64,000 nucleotides of DNA from contig CM034128.1 of NCBI GenBank assembly GCA_019914995.1, positions 7,442,501 through 7,506,500 on the forward strand, written 5' to 3'. Shown one piece after another: positions 13,440 through 24,955 of this stretch. A program made the translations under genes and the position numbers. The stretch's first letter is position 1. Each line of letters begins with the position of its first letter. The notes below the pieces were generated by a model, which had not been told where the DNA came from, did not search any database, and worked only from the letters and a program-made list of their open reading frames with translations. This DNA is from Acanthochlamys bracteata (Eukaryota; Streptophyta; Magnoliopsida; Pandanales; Velloziaceae).

Positions 13440-13965
13440 TTAGTATTTATTAAACTTATATCCCAATAATTCCAGTCGTTACTGAAAGGACACAAGGTTT
13501 TAATAAGTCAATGGAAAGGCCCATTTTCTATTATAAAATGCGTAGGTCAAATCTAATTAATTATCAGGTACAACTCCCTCCAAAACTTAAGGTCCATCCA
13601 TCTTTTCATATGAGCTTTCTCTAATCATATACAAGGATTAGAATGATCCAAAGAGCTGTGAGTTCAAAAGAGCCCCAAAGGTTGTTGTCACCGCATTCAA
13701 CAAAAGGGTGTAGTGGATTTTTATAGAACGATCAAATCGCAGATACTAAGTTACAAAGAATAGTTGATGAAGTGGAAAAACCATTCCAATATCGACACAA
13801 GTTGGAAACATAAAGACATCCTTTGATAATTCGTCGACCATATCCAAAAGTTCAAAGAGCGCGACGAGGGCTTCATGAGCTTAAGTGAAGGAGGATATAA
13901 CAGGCCGTAGGGTTGGAAACGAGAACCTTCCACGAGCTTACTTTTACAGCACCTTTTCTATAGCG
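13440..13965 (+). mobile_element. Gypsy retrotransposon pol C-terminal relic
   Basis: The segment 13558-13620 translates as NYQVQLPPKLKVHPSFHMSF, which matches the conserved Gypsy integrase C-terminus (YQVQLPP.LKVHPVFHVS). In another frame RAVSSKEPQ follows, then a chromodomain-like WK...NIDTSWKH. Stops and frameshifts show decay. No gag, protease or reverse transcriptase is nearby. Confidence 0.7.
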
Positions 13966-14023
13966 ATAACATCCTGAGATGTAGCCATCATTATGGGGTG
14001 TCACTTTACTATCTCGATTGTCA

Positions 14024-14700
14024 AAATCTTAGCTTTAATACCAACTGTCATGGGACTAGTACTTTTAACAGTACCCGTACAGCTCTTAGACAATCTTTGC
14101 CGTAAGTTTCTAACTAAGTTTAAATGATTCCGAAATAATACAAAACATAATTGAGCGAAGAGGAAAGAGAAATATAGATGGAGAAAGCTTTAGTAGAATG
14201 TTTAGAAAGCTTACAATACTTTGATGCTTACAAATATTTTACGATGACTTTCAAATTGAACTACTTGCTACCTATTTATACCATTTCGTCGTCCTTATGA
14301 ACATGGTGATTACTTGAAATGGACGGTAGAGAACGCTTCTCCACAAAATTTTTCCAAAATATCTAACACAAATATCTTATTTATAAAATATCTAATTAGT
14401 ATAAAAGCTTCCATAACTCTTTATGACATAAGTATATTACTTCACATTCAATAAAGATAAATAAAAAATAGTTTAATATAATAGAGATGTTGTTAACCTA
14501 TTGGTTTAAATGTTTATGTCAGATTGAGCTTTCTAGTATATAGATTGGACCATTCGAATCTTATCTTAGTTAGCTCCTTCAATATTATATCTTCTTTAAC
14601 AATAGTATAAGATTCAATACTTCGACTGGAATCTCAATGTATGAAATAGCTCTAACTAGTATTAGACGAGCAGATTAAGAGCAGTCTGACTGACATGTGC
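14024..14700 (-). repeat. probable LTR with adjacent antisense primer-binding site
   Basis: At 14024-14046 the plus strand reads AGCTTTAATACCAAC, directly before TGTCATGGGACT. Reversed, this is an LTR ending in ACA followed by GTTGGTATTAAAGCT, close to the initiator-Met primer-binding site TGGTATCAGAGC. The LTR would therefore extend rightwards from about 14047 and belong to a minus-strand element, opposite to the Gypsy relic next to it. The far boundary is not resolved. Confidence 0.4.
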
Positions 14701-16285
14701 TTGTATAGTATGTGAGAGTTTAGAGCAAGTTGAATTCTGATGGGTAGCTCTTAATTACACAGAAATAATGAACAGATGAGGCGAACGACACATATTATAT
14801 TACTTACTGGTAATGAGCTGAATAAGTTAATAGTGTGACTCGTCAGTTTTCACATAATAAATAAGAATTTAAATAGTTGGGTTCTAAAAGCTCTTGTGTC
14901 CGAAGAAAGTACTTCGAGCCAAATCTGCAATCGACGTACTTGGTGCATGATAGCGTATTCGGATGAGGAGAAATATAGGTGACTTATTTTTGGGGGGAGA
15001 TCGTTAGGTTCAAAAGTGAGTTAAGTATCATATTGAATAAAATAAAATAAGAAAGCTTATATATTAGATAGTTGTATAATTCATTGGATATTATCTTATT
15101 AATAAAATAAAATAAGATAGGCTTATATATTAAGCCTCCAGCTAGCAAATTTTGATTAAATCCTCTTGTTATATCTCTACGATATTATCTTATTATATTA
15201 ATTACGTAACTTAATTTTCATTCAACTGGTCCGATGTGCCTAAAAACTAGTATTATTAAGTGCACAAAAAGATTAAAAAAAAAGGGTGAATATTTGTTTC
15301 ATGAGATACACCTCCTACCACTTCTAAATTAGGCTCGCAATTTAAAATTAATTAATAATAGAAAGATTGATCCAATATCTTATATAGAAGCGTTGGCTTA
15401 AATATTTTTTTATGTGAGACTCTTCTCTTAACACTCCTTTTATCTTGTATGTACTTTATATAAATCAATCAAATTCACGCTCTATAATTTCTCCCTAATT
15501 AATGAGTCATACATATTTCTCTCATGAGAGCACCACTATCGCGCACGAAGAACCATCATTGTCAGACTTCTTATATTTATTCAGCACCGTGTGGAAAATC
15601 ATGAGAATTATACTGCTCCTAAACTAGTCACAAGTACCCATGAAAATTACAATGTCCATATATCGCTCAAGATTCCAAACAAATAATCATTTTTTGTGTC
15701 ACTTGTTGAGAGATCCAACATTAGAAGAGCTAATCACAAAACAAAGAGTTAGACTCAAGAGAGCCTCATATATGAAAGAGCTTAATCTAATTAAAATGTT
15801 TAAGTTCATAGGTTTAAAAACTCTATTATATAAAAAACTCTTCTCATTTTATCTTCATTTCACATGAAATTCACTCTTATATCCAATAAGTACCTATGTA
15901 AAGTATCCAAAAATGAAATTTAAAATGCATACTTAGTAAGGCTATACAGTAGGAATGGATCCTATTCTATCGTAAGTATTTAGAGTCTCACCCTTTGAAG
16001 AGTCTTAATCCTTTGATCAAACTCCTATTTGCACTTTATAACTTTGCCATGTGTCTTACAACTTATGATTTTATCAAGTACATGATTGAATTGGTTGGAG
16101 AAGAACACAAAGAAACAAACCTATGAAACAAAACACCTCTTTCTCCCCTAGCTAGTATAGAACAAACCTATGAAACCAAACACCTCTTCTATACTACATG
16201 GGAAGTATTCGATTATCTCTTTTTATCGCTCGCTGTCAAAGTTGAGGATTACTGGCATTTGCAACATCTTTAGAGTTGTGATCTT
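14701..16285. other. AT-rich intergenic region, no gene seen
   Basis: No protein-like ORF is present. A short direct duplication occurs at about 16110-16195: AACAAACCTATGAAACAAAA and its near copy, each followed by CACCTCTT. Confidence 0.6.
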
Positions 16286-16288
16286 TTC

Positions 16289-17037
16289 TGTTTGGATACA
16301 AGAGTAATAATTAAGAGTAAATAAAAGTAAATGTAACAAATAGACGAGTAATATAAAGTATGAGGATACATTCACTCTCACCTTATTTGAATATATTAAT
16401 AAGCATAATAAAGATAAAATTTAATCTTATTTGGTAAGAAGAATAAAGTGAGGAGTAAATAAATTTTTTTTGTTTAAAGACTGAAAAGTTCTTATTAGAT
16501 CTTGAAAGTTTTGAAAACTTTATTATTTATAATAGAAACGTTTGGCAATGCTTACGGCACTGCTTTTCATTACATAAAGCTCTCATGTTACCCCAATAAA
16601 TATTTTAATAATATTTTATAAAAAATTTTAAAATTTAAAAAGTATATGTGATTTATATATCATACAATCTTTACATGAGGAATAAAGTCTAGTGAAAAGA
16701 AAAGACTAATTTTTAATAATTTTTATTAATTAAATTTAGTTAGTTAGTTAGAAAAACTACACATAATTATTTGATGTATGCATGAAAATTGCTAGAAATA
16801 TATAAATACCACAATGTTTTTTAACTTAACAAGTATAGAAAAAATACTTTAAAGCTCTGAATTATTCTTACTCTCTATTACATTCCATATTAGAGCGTAA
16901 CAAATTACTTTTCATATAAGAGTAATGAAAAAAGTTTTTACTCTTTGTTATTCTTATGCAAGAGTTACCAAACAAAAAATAGAGTGATCAATTTTCTTAC
17001 TCTCCTTTACTTTTATTTACTCTCAATTTAAACAAAC
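16289..17037. mobile_element. MITE with nested second MITE
   Basis: The outer ends are inverted: GTTTGGATACAAGAGTAAT followed by AGAGTAAATAAAAGTAAA on the left, and TTTACTTTTATTTACTCTCA followed by ATTTAAACAAAC on the right. Inside, at about 16541-16690, AACGTTTGGCAATGCTTA begins what looks like a partial copy of the GCGTTTGG family, suggesting nesting. No coding capacity. Confidence 0.5.
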
Positions 17038-17780
17038 TTTAAATTTAGTTTTAGTACTACACAAGCTAAAAGCTCGGGAAAGAGACTTCTTTGCTTTATG
17101 AATCATATATTCTTGTCATGATATGCAATTTCTTTACTCTTACATTTTTCTCCTACTTGGTCTAACTCTATAAAAAGGAATCTTACTTGGAATAATAAAA
17201 TGATTTTCAAACAAAAACAACAATAACAAATTAATTTTGTGACATAATAAAGTACTCTCAGTTTCTTCCGTTAATGAGAAAAGAACATAACGAAGAAAAA
17301 AAAAAATGTCAAGATATTTAGAGTTGCTTAAAATAAAATAATTTAGAAAAAATAAATTTTTTTTGAATTTTTCTAGAAAATAGCTTATTTTTAGTTAACA
17401 ATTGAATTAGACGATGTTGTAATGGAATGAAAATTAGGTGAAATAAATGCCTTATTCGATCTACCATAAAGCTCAACTGTCAATTTAGTTGTATTACATC
17501 AAACCCGCGATCGCTGTTAGTTTATGCATGCGTGTGCCTTCATTTCGAAATGAGTTTACTAAGATCTTTGTTGCAACTCTACTACTGTAGGGTTTTGCTT
17601 ATAAATAGACATGTTTATCACCCTTCACTCAACCTCCATTTTGTTTTCATGTTCTTCTTCTCTTCTTGTGCTCCTTCAGTCAAATCAATCCTAGCGTTGC
17701 CACCCAAACCATGCTTTATTGGTTTCGAATATGATGCATACGTGTTGACTTCACTGCTTGACATATACGCTAAATGTGAC

Positions 17781-19812
17781 TAATATAGACAGAACCACCT
17801 AAGAATAATTTAATAATTCTATTCTAATTTATTCCATAAGTACATGATTGTCTTCTATCATGTAATAGATAACGAGTTTATTCCACATATATTGTTGTTA
17901 AATCTAATCCAAAATAAATTATCAAATGTTGTATTATTCTAAAACCTAAAAAAAAGTGTACAAAAGCTTAAAAAGTAAAATAAAATAACTGGATGTCAAA
18001 ACAGAGGTGCAAACAACTGAAATTTTAAAATTCACTACTAACACATTTAATTTAATTCTTAAATAAATGTGATAATGGATTATAATGATGCGAAGATTTT
18101 GTAGGTAACACTTTGGTCCAATTTTTAAATACGATTTCTAATTATGATTTTAATACTGATCTAGTCTAAACTCAACTATCTCTAATATTATTCTAACTCA
18201 TTATTTAAAATTACTATATGTATTAAGTCTCGCAAAATCATAAATCATTTAATTGTATTAGTTTTAGTCCAGTAAATACTACCTACAATTATTAATATTA
18301 TGATTTGTAAATCGTGCTCTGATTAATTCTCGCAAACACAATTTATATATTAGATTTCAAATTCAATGTTGATCAGACATATAAATTTACACTTAAATAA
18401 TTTTTCATATAAGAAGTAATAATTCACAATAACATCAACAATTCATACATCATATAATATTAAAGTAATAAACTAAATTATTTAGAGTTTCATTCTAACT
18501 CCAGTTTAAGGAATTTTAATCACTCATGTTGATACTAGAAATAACAAAGTCCAATGGAATAAATATAAATTCAAGAAAAACAAATCGATGCTGATGTAAT
18601 TTCTATTTTATTCTCTAGGCTTGATTCGTTGTTGATGCTCTTTGTTTTGGCTATGGACTGCTAGTCTCTAGTGGCGGCCTTCTACGTCTTTTCTCTATTT
18701 CAATCATTGTTCAACTCCCGATCAACATCTTCATCCTGTTCTCCACTTTCCCAATTCTTCTTTACTGCTATTCTCTTTTTATAAACTAAATATTCTCTCA
18801 AATAAGAAAAGAAATCTATCTTTCTAACTTTTCAGAATTTTTTTTCTTAGAATAGAATCCCCCACTTCAATTCTTTTTTTACTAACCAAATATATATATA
18901 TATATATGGGAAGAGATAGATGCACTCCTTTTTTAAGAGCACTCCTCCTCCGGTTTATGACCGGAGTGATCTCCAAATATGATGTCTAAATTTAATCTCT
19001 ACCGTCGGATATGAACAACTATGAGTTAGAAACTTACACATAAAATCTCAGCTCAATCATACCACTAATTCACCTTCATCCTATCACTTAATCAAGATGA
19101 CACAAATGATACAACATATATACTTTTAAGTTTTATTACTTTCTGTCGTTTTGATTAAGTAATCGGATAGATATGAATTCGTGGTTCGATTGAGCTGAAA
19201 TTTTACGGATAAATTTTTGACTCATAATTTTTTATATCCAAAGGTGGAGATTAAATTTGGAGATCACTCTAACTATAAATCAGAAACTGAGTGATCAAAA
19301 GTATTCTTAAGGAGAGATTGCCTTTCTATCCAAGGGAGTTTGTGTGTAGAAGAATTTTCAAAGAAACTAAATTGAACTTCAAGAGAAAATATAGAGTGTT
19401 GGACAAATCAGTGCGCAGCTCAGCGAAGAAATTTCTGCCGACGAATAATGCGAAAGAACATTGAATAAGATCCCCTTTTCAACGAGGATTAAAACATGTG
19501 TCAAGGTGAAAACCAAAATGAGCCCCTCTTCTTTTCCTAATTAATTGGCCTAGAAGCGGGCCAAAAATCAAGGGCCATTGAATCAATGCTTGCCGCTTGC
19601 ACGTCTCATCATGTGGTATTTTGTTAAATTCATTGCACTAGCTTGTGCTTTTTTTTTCGTACTTTTGCTCCTTTTATCATTTCTTAACTTCTTCTGAATT
19701 TCTGATTCCTACACATTTAACAAAAAATTAATGCAATTAATTTGTTTATTGGAAATCAAATATTAAACTCTAATAGAGAGATGAAATTTATATATGCTTA
19801 TAAGGTTTATCA
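17781..19812. mobile_element. unclassified 2.03-kb insertion with GTGAC target-site duplication
   Basis: GTGAC occurs at 17776-17780 and again at 19813-19817, flanking 2032 bp that separate two contiguous parts of a PPR coding sequence. The insert starts TAATATAGACAG and ends GGTTTATCA. It has no TG...CA LTR ends, no clear terminal inverted repeats and no protein domain. A foldback MITE sits inside it (18908-19331). The 5-bp duplication fits several element classes, so the class stays open. Confidence 0.65.
18908..19331. mobile_element. foldback MITE
   Basis: About 424 bp whose halves are inverted copies. The left arm has GAGTGATCTCCAAAT, TAAATTTAATCTCTACC and, at the tip, GGGAAGAGATAGATGCACTC. 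The right arm has GGTGGAGATTAAATTTGGAG, ATCACTC and a tip GAGATTGCCTTTCTATCC. It is preceded by a (TA)n tract at 18886-18907. Non-coding; the hairpin could be a small-RNA source. Confidence 0.7.
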
Positions 19813-20146
19813 GTGACCGATTACATTCTGCTCACCAGCTATTCAAGAAAATGTCTGATAGAGATATTGCTTGCTTGAACTCGTTGATTGGTAAGTATGG
19901 TAGCTCCGGTGAGTCGGTGAAGGCTAAGAGCTTGTTTGATAGAATGCCTGTTAGGTTTGTCATTTTATGGACGTACATGTCATCTAAATACACATATAAT
20001 GGATAATTTTAAACATCTGTTCATGCGGATGATGGAAGAGTAATTTTTCAAAAATTTGAAAAATATTATTTTTTTAGAAAACTATTTTTTAATAAGTAAT
20101 ACCAAATATTCACTAACATGAGATCAGATAAAATGACACCGATGAG

Positions 20147-20297
20147 TGTTAGATAATATAAAATAATATTATTATAAATACTATATATGTGATTTTTTGT
20201 AAAGCTATATATTGCCTAAAAACTCGATATATGAGGGTGGCCGATCTGGCTACATCACCGTCAGCGACCTCTCGTTTGATTTCTTTTATTAGTTAAT
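20147..20297 (+). repeat. 5' LTR of the TRIM/LARD-like element
   Basis: Matches the 3' LTR at both ends. It lacks an internal block of about 58 bp present in the 3' LTR, roughly the part reading AAATATGAGCTTTGGCCCC through the following 35 bases. Confidence 0.75.
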
Positions 20298-21764
20298 ATA
20301 GTATCAGAGTCGTTAGTTTTGTTTTGCTAATTTGTATTATTTTTTGTCGATCTAAAATTTACGTATGAATAAAAGGCGCTTGATATTACTTACCACAAAA
20401 ATAAATTTTTAATTTGTTTATTTAACATTTTTTAATATATCTTTATAGACATTTATAAAATTTATTTAAAAATTTAAAAATATAAAAAAATTTAAATAAA
20501 AAACTAAACTTATCTTTTAAAATAATAAAAATATTTTCATTCAGTTTTATTTTCAAATCACTCCTACGACGCCCCCCTTAAAATTTTCTCCGATCATCTT
20601 CGTCGATCTCCACGCAATCTGTCTGAGCCGCGACTTGCTTCTTCCTCTGTGTTGCCTCCGTCGTCTCTGTCGTTACCATGCGCCATGACCATATTCGATC
20701 AGCTGGCGGTGCACATTTGTTGTGATTGGTGCTGTTGTTGATGTTAGATGTGACGATTTTCCTCGTGCCGTCTCTATCTCTTCGTTCTCTCGTTCATTAC
20801 CGCCGCCACGAGCTTAGTCTCTGCAGCTATGCCGCTGATCGGTGTCTTCTTCCCCCACTGATCTTCAGATTTATCCCTTTAGATTATGGCAAAAAGAGAC
20901 AAAGATTTGGTTCTTCGGCATTGATAACGTCGGTAAAACCCCTGATTGTTTTGCTTTGTTGTGGCTTTATCGTTGTTGTTGTTGGTGGTGGTGGAGGTGC
21001 ATGCGATGGTTTTTGGAGATGGTATCGGAGGAGTTGATGGCGGCATTGGAGTTGGTTGCGGTGAAGGCTTTGATCTTATTGTTGGTGTTGATCTTTTGTT
21101 GTTGTTAGTGTTGTTATTTCTTATTGCTTAGTTGAATTTGGTGTTGTTTATTCGTTGTTCCCGTTGATGGTGTTTGCTTGGTGGAAGATGATTGTGCTAC
21201 TTGGAGCTACTTGCTGGAAGGTGATCGTGCTACTTGGAGTTACTTGCTGGAAGGTGATAATGCTGTTTGGTGTCGATTGGAAGATTTCTTGTTCCTTGAG
21301 TTTGGTTTGGTTTGGTTGATTGATTTGATGATTTTGGTGATGGGGAGGATTTGATTGATGTTGTTGCTGGTGTTCTTTTGTTGTCAAGAGTGTTGTTGTT
21401 GTAGATGTTATTTTTTGTAATATTATAGATAGGTATATAAAGTATGGGGACAAGTGGCATGCACGGAAACTGTTCGACGAAATGTTGCAAAGAGGCATTA
21501 TGACTAAACTTGTCATAGAAGATGGAGTAAAGCCTCGCTGTACCCCTTTGGCTTTAGGTGCTTAGTTTTGGGTCTATTGATTCGCATTTTGGATTGGAAA
21601 TATCATTATCATCTACACTCTCCCATTTATCCGTGTTGGTTGTTACTTGTTTGCTAACTTTGCAATTCAGAATTTGTTGCTATTTTGTGCTTCATCTTCT
21701 TTTCTGCTTCTTCAAATATACATTTGAAATCTCTTCTTCTTCTATGCCCCGAAAGGAAATTCGT

Positions 21765-21945
21765 ATTTGATCCCGTAAAAGGGATTTGCATTTGGTCTCG
21801 AAAGGGAATTTGAAATCTCTTCTTTCTTTTATGCCCCGAAAGAGGTATTCGTATTTGATCCCATAAAGGAATTTGCATTTGATCCCGTAAAAGAATTTGT
21901 ATTTGGCCTCGAAAGGGGATTTGCATTTGATCCCCAAAGAGATTT
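21765..21945 (+). repeat. minisatellite inside the TRIM/LARD-like element
   Basis: Six or so degenerate units of about 24-30 bp built on ATTTGCATTTGATCCCGTAA, alternating with a variant ATTTGGTCTCGAAAGGG. Two units also carry TCTTTTATGCCCCGAAAG. Confidence 0.7.
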
Positions 21946-22089
21946 GTTGGGTGATGTTTGGTATTGTTCTTCTCTTTCTTCACCTAGTATGTCTCTTGAA
22001 GCAAGTCGTCTTAAAGTGTATACAAAGTAGCAAGTTTTATAATTTTATTTGTAAACTCTCGATGCTGGGCATCGTGAGTTTAAAGGAGA

Positions 22090-22298
22090 TGTTAGATAAT
22101 GTAAAATGATATTATTGTAAAGGTATTTTATGTGATTCCTTATAAGGCTTTATATTACCTAAAAACTTAATGAAATATGAGCGAAATATGAGCTTTGGCC
22201 CCTTACTGCTGCTCAGCTTTGGTTTATTGCAAGGGGGCGGCTGATCCGGCGGCACCACCGTCGGCAGCCCTCCGTTTGGTTTCTTTTATTAGTTAGCA
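22090..22298 (+). repeat. 3' LTR of the TRIM/LARD-like element
   Basis: 209 bp starting TGTTAGATAATG and ending TTAGTTAGCA, directly after the polypurine tract. It contains the block missing from the 5' copy, so it is the more complete terminal repeat. Confidence 0.75.
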
Positions 22299-23310
22299 GT
22301 GAGTATACTTCCTGGTTGTGCTAATACTGGAGCATCGGGTTTGGGAAAGAGGATCGAATTATATGCTAGGCAGAATGGGTTTTGTAGGAATATTTTCGTG
22401 GCCAATGCATTGGTGATAATCTATGGAAAGTGTGGAGACATTGACAGGGATAGGTGGGGTTGAGTGAGATTTCCGAGAGGAGGAATCAGCTCTTGGAATT
22501 CTATGATCATGTGCTTGGTTGTGCGTGGGAAGTGGAAGGAATCACTCATTATTTTCCATGATTTGAAGCTATGCAGGTTTTCCGCCTTTTACAGATAATA
22601 TATCCTTATTTAGTTTACAGCTCAGAAGTGTGATATTTTGACGATGCTTGCGAAATTGTGCTTTGCACAAGTATTGTATGTGTTTTTCTGTGGGTTTGGA
22701 ATTTGAATGAAATAGTAGAGATGAAGGGCTGTAAAACTTATGCAATGCAATTGATGTGTGAGTGCTTACACCCTGCCACTTTCATGTAGTGCACTTTAAC
22801 CTAGATCATCATCATTTTGACTCTGTTTCTGACAAGAAGAGAATCTACTTCCTCATTTTGTCCCATCTGGGAAACTTGGGTTGAAGACATTACCAATTTG
22901 GAACAGGGGTGACTAGAACTTGAATGGCACTAAGAATGCTTTTTTCAATGCTTTTAACTATAAAAGTATGAATTACCATTACATTCTTGCCCCAAGTGTC
23001 TCTCGCCAGCATATCTATATCTATATTCAGTTAACTAGAACTTATTTTCTAAGTAATAATCATTCTGTCAGGAAAAAGCAATTTATCCGGACTGCATTAC
23101 ATGTCTTACTGTTCTCATGGCCTGCACTCATGGTGGTTTTGAAAGAGTAGGGCAATAACTTCTTCCAATGCATGAAGAAGGGGCACTCTCTTAATCTTTG
23201 GAACATTATGGTTTTATGGTGGACCTTTTGGGACGAGGTGTACTTTGATATGAAGCATGCAGTCAGAACAGCATGCCAATGAAGCCTGATGCTGTGGTTA
23301 GAAACACATT

Positions 23311-24955
23311 TTCTTTTTACTCTGTTATAGACAGATGTACACAAAGTTCACTTAGGGATTCAAATAAAGTGTTGTCCTGGTCCTTTGACTTGTATAGATA
23401 CTACTGTAGTTTATTTGAATCAAACTTTGGACTTTTCAACAATTTTGTTAATATTTCAAGTAAATTACCAGATTTGACGGTCTTTATTCTTGAACACTTC
23501 CTAAACCATTTATTTGAAGATGTTCTTAAAACTTTTGTAAGACAAGTTCTATAATCTCTATTGAAAGACCGAATGATGTACAGTATGAATTAAAGAATTT
23601 GAATTTAACTTAAATGGCATAATTTAATGGAAGATGATGCAAGACTTTCCAATCTTAGTTTCTTTAACTACTATGCATAAGATTCCCATTTGAAGAACTC
23701 CAACTCCTTTGTCTCTCGCTCAGCAATACATCACATATTAAGCAACAATTGTTGTGCACCATTGGGAACATTTTTATGGTGGTTCTCTTCCATTATAAAT
23801 TTTGTTTGATGAGAAATGTGTCAATTTTACATATGCTGTTCGAATTTTACTTTCTTTCTGCCCCTTATTCTCTTTTGAATGTATATGTAGCTATGAGTAT
23901 GTAGAAGCTTTCTGTTTATTTGGAAGTACACATTTTTGGTATCCATATTCATGCATACATAGAAATACTAAGGCTAACTTTTGAAATTAGAGTTCTTATC
24001 TGTGTAGCTTCACTCGCAATATTTCTACTAACGCCACATACAATGGTTTATATCAGTGACTACTTCTGTTTTAATATCATCCAATTAACGCTATACGTCT
24101 TGGGCACCTTTACACTTTTGTTGGCAATCGCCATATAATCCAATGATGCTATGATTCTATGCATGCCGCATAGTCTAAAAATTTCTGCTTGGCCAAAATC
24201 TTTATCTGAAGATTTGCCTCACCAAAACATATCTCACTATATCATATACTGCCATTGGAGATAGATAGCATTGAGTGCATGAAACCAAGGGCATCATTGA
24301 ACTCTATTTAATCAACATCCGCATGAACAAAAGCACAGCAGGGGGAGCTGTTGCATGTTTTCATGTAGGCCTTCAGGTAAATAACTTTTTCTTATATAAC
24401 CATGTTCTTAGTTTTTTCTTGTGCTCTCTGAATAATCAAATTTTGTTAAGAACTTGGGTTACCAGGAATACTTTTTCTTTAAAGGCATTCCTTTCTGTTT
24501 AGTGACATCTAATTCACTTGTCTTGCAGCATATCTCTGTAGCATAAGTTTATTAGGTGTAATGAATGTCCAAATTCAGTTTAAGGCTTTATACTTGTCAT
24601 TTCTGGAATTTGCTGAAGTAGCTTGAGTGTGATTTCATAAAGATTTGTTGTAGTACATACTTTTATCATTTTATTCCATATGCAACCACAAGCATTGTTC
24701 AGCTTCAGTTTCGCAATATTCCATGTCATTGCCATCATTTGATTTAGTATAAGGCTCTATACTTGTCACTTTTGGTAACTTCTAAAGTTGGTCAAATGCA
24801 ACCTGAGATTCTGGATGAATCTTGCTTGTGGTGGCTGCTGGATCTTTTGTTCCATTTACATTGCAACTGTCATTCTAACTTCAAATTGGATTTTGACAAT
24901 TTAATTCATCAAGCAGCTTACTATCTCTCTTCCCTAACATAAATTCGACAGTGAT
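23311..24955. other. upstream region of the response-regulator gene
   Basis: No supported coding exon. A possible 5' leader exon ends at about 24378 with CCTTCAG|GTAAAT, and the start codon at 24956 lies just after an acceptor-like CGACAG. A spliced 5' UTR is therefore plausible. This is inference only. Confidence 0.4.

Larger units (their letters stand above)
20147..22298 (+). mobile_element. small non-autonomous LTR retrotransposon (TRIM/LARD-like)
   Basis: The LTRs are 20147-20297 and 22090-22298; both start TGTTAGATAAT, and the 3' copy ends AGCA. A primer-binding-like site TAGTATCAGAGTC lies at 20299-20311 and a polypurine tract TAAAGGAGA at 22081-22089. The flanks ATGAG (20142-20146) and GTGAG (22299-22303) form a 4/5 target-site duplication. 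The 1.8-kb interior has no gag or pol. It carries Gln/Leu-type TTG repeats and a minisatellite, so replication would need enzymes from another element. It is inserted in the PPR pseudogene in the same orientation. Confidence 0.8.
17532..23310 (+). pseudogene. broken PLS/P-type PPR gene interrupted by insertions
   Basis: Consecutive PPR pieces lie in correct order. 17532-17780 ends GFEYDAYVLTSLLDIYAKC. 19813-20040 holds LHSAHQLFKKMSDRDIA, SLFDRMPVR and LFMRMMEE. 20118-20146 encodes RSDKMTP. 22299-22576 encodes SILPGCANTGASGLGKRIEL, NALVIIYGKCGDID and SWNSMIM. 23072-23310 holds LMACTHGGF, LEHYGFMVDLLGR and SMPMKPDAVV. The segment 22577-23071 looks like an intron (CAG|GT...CTGTCAG). Intact relatives are organelle-targeted RNA-binding proteins. 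Two large insertions (17781-19812 and 20147-22298), a short one near 20042-20117, and many stops and frameshifts inactivate it. Removing each large insertion plus one target-site copy rejoins the PPR sequence in frame (KCDRLHSAH and MTPMSILPG). Confidence 0.85.

Noticed and set aside
20726..21131. Overlapping ORFs of 60-103 codons rich in Val, Leu, Cys and Gly
   Set aside because: They lie inside the non-autonomous LTR element and arise from TTG/GGT-rich DNA in three frames at once; no domain is visible.
21148..21516. Minus-strand ORF with Gln/His/Asn-rich protein
   Set aside because: Product of the reverse complement of TTG repeats in the same element; low complexity only.
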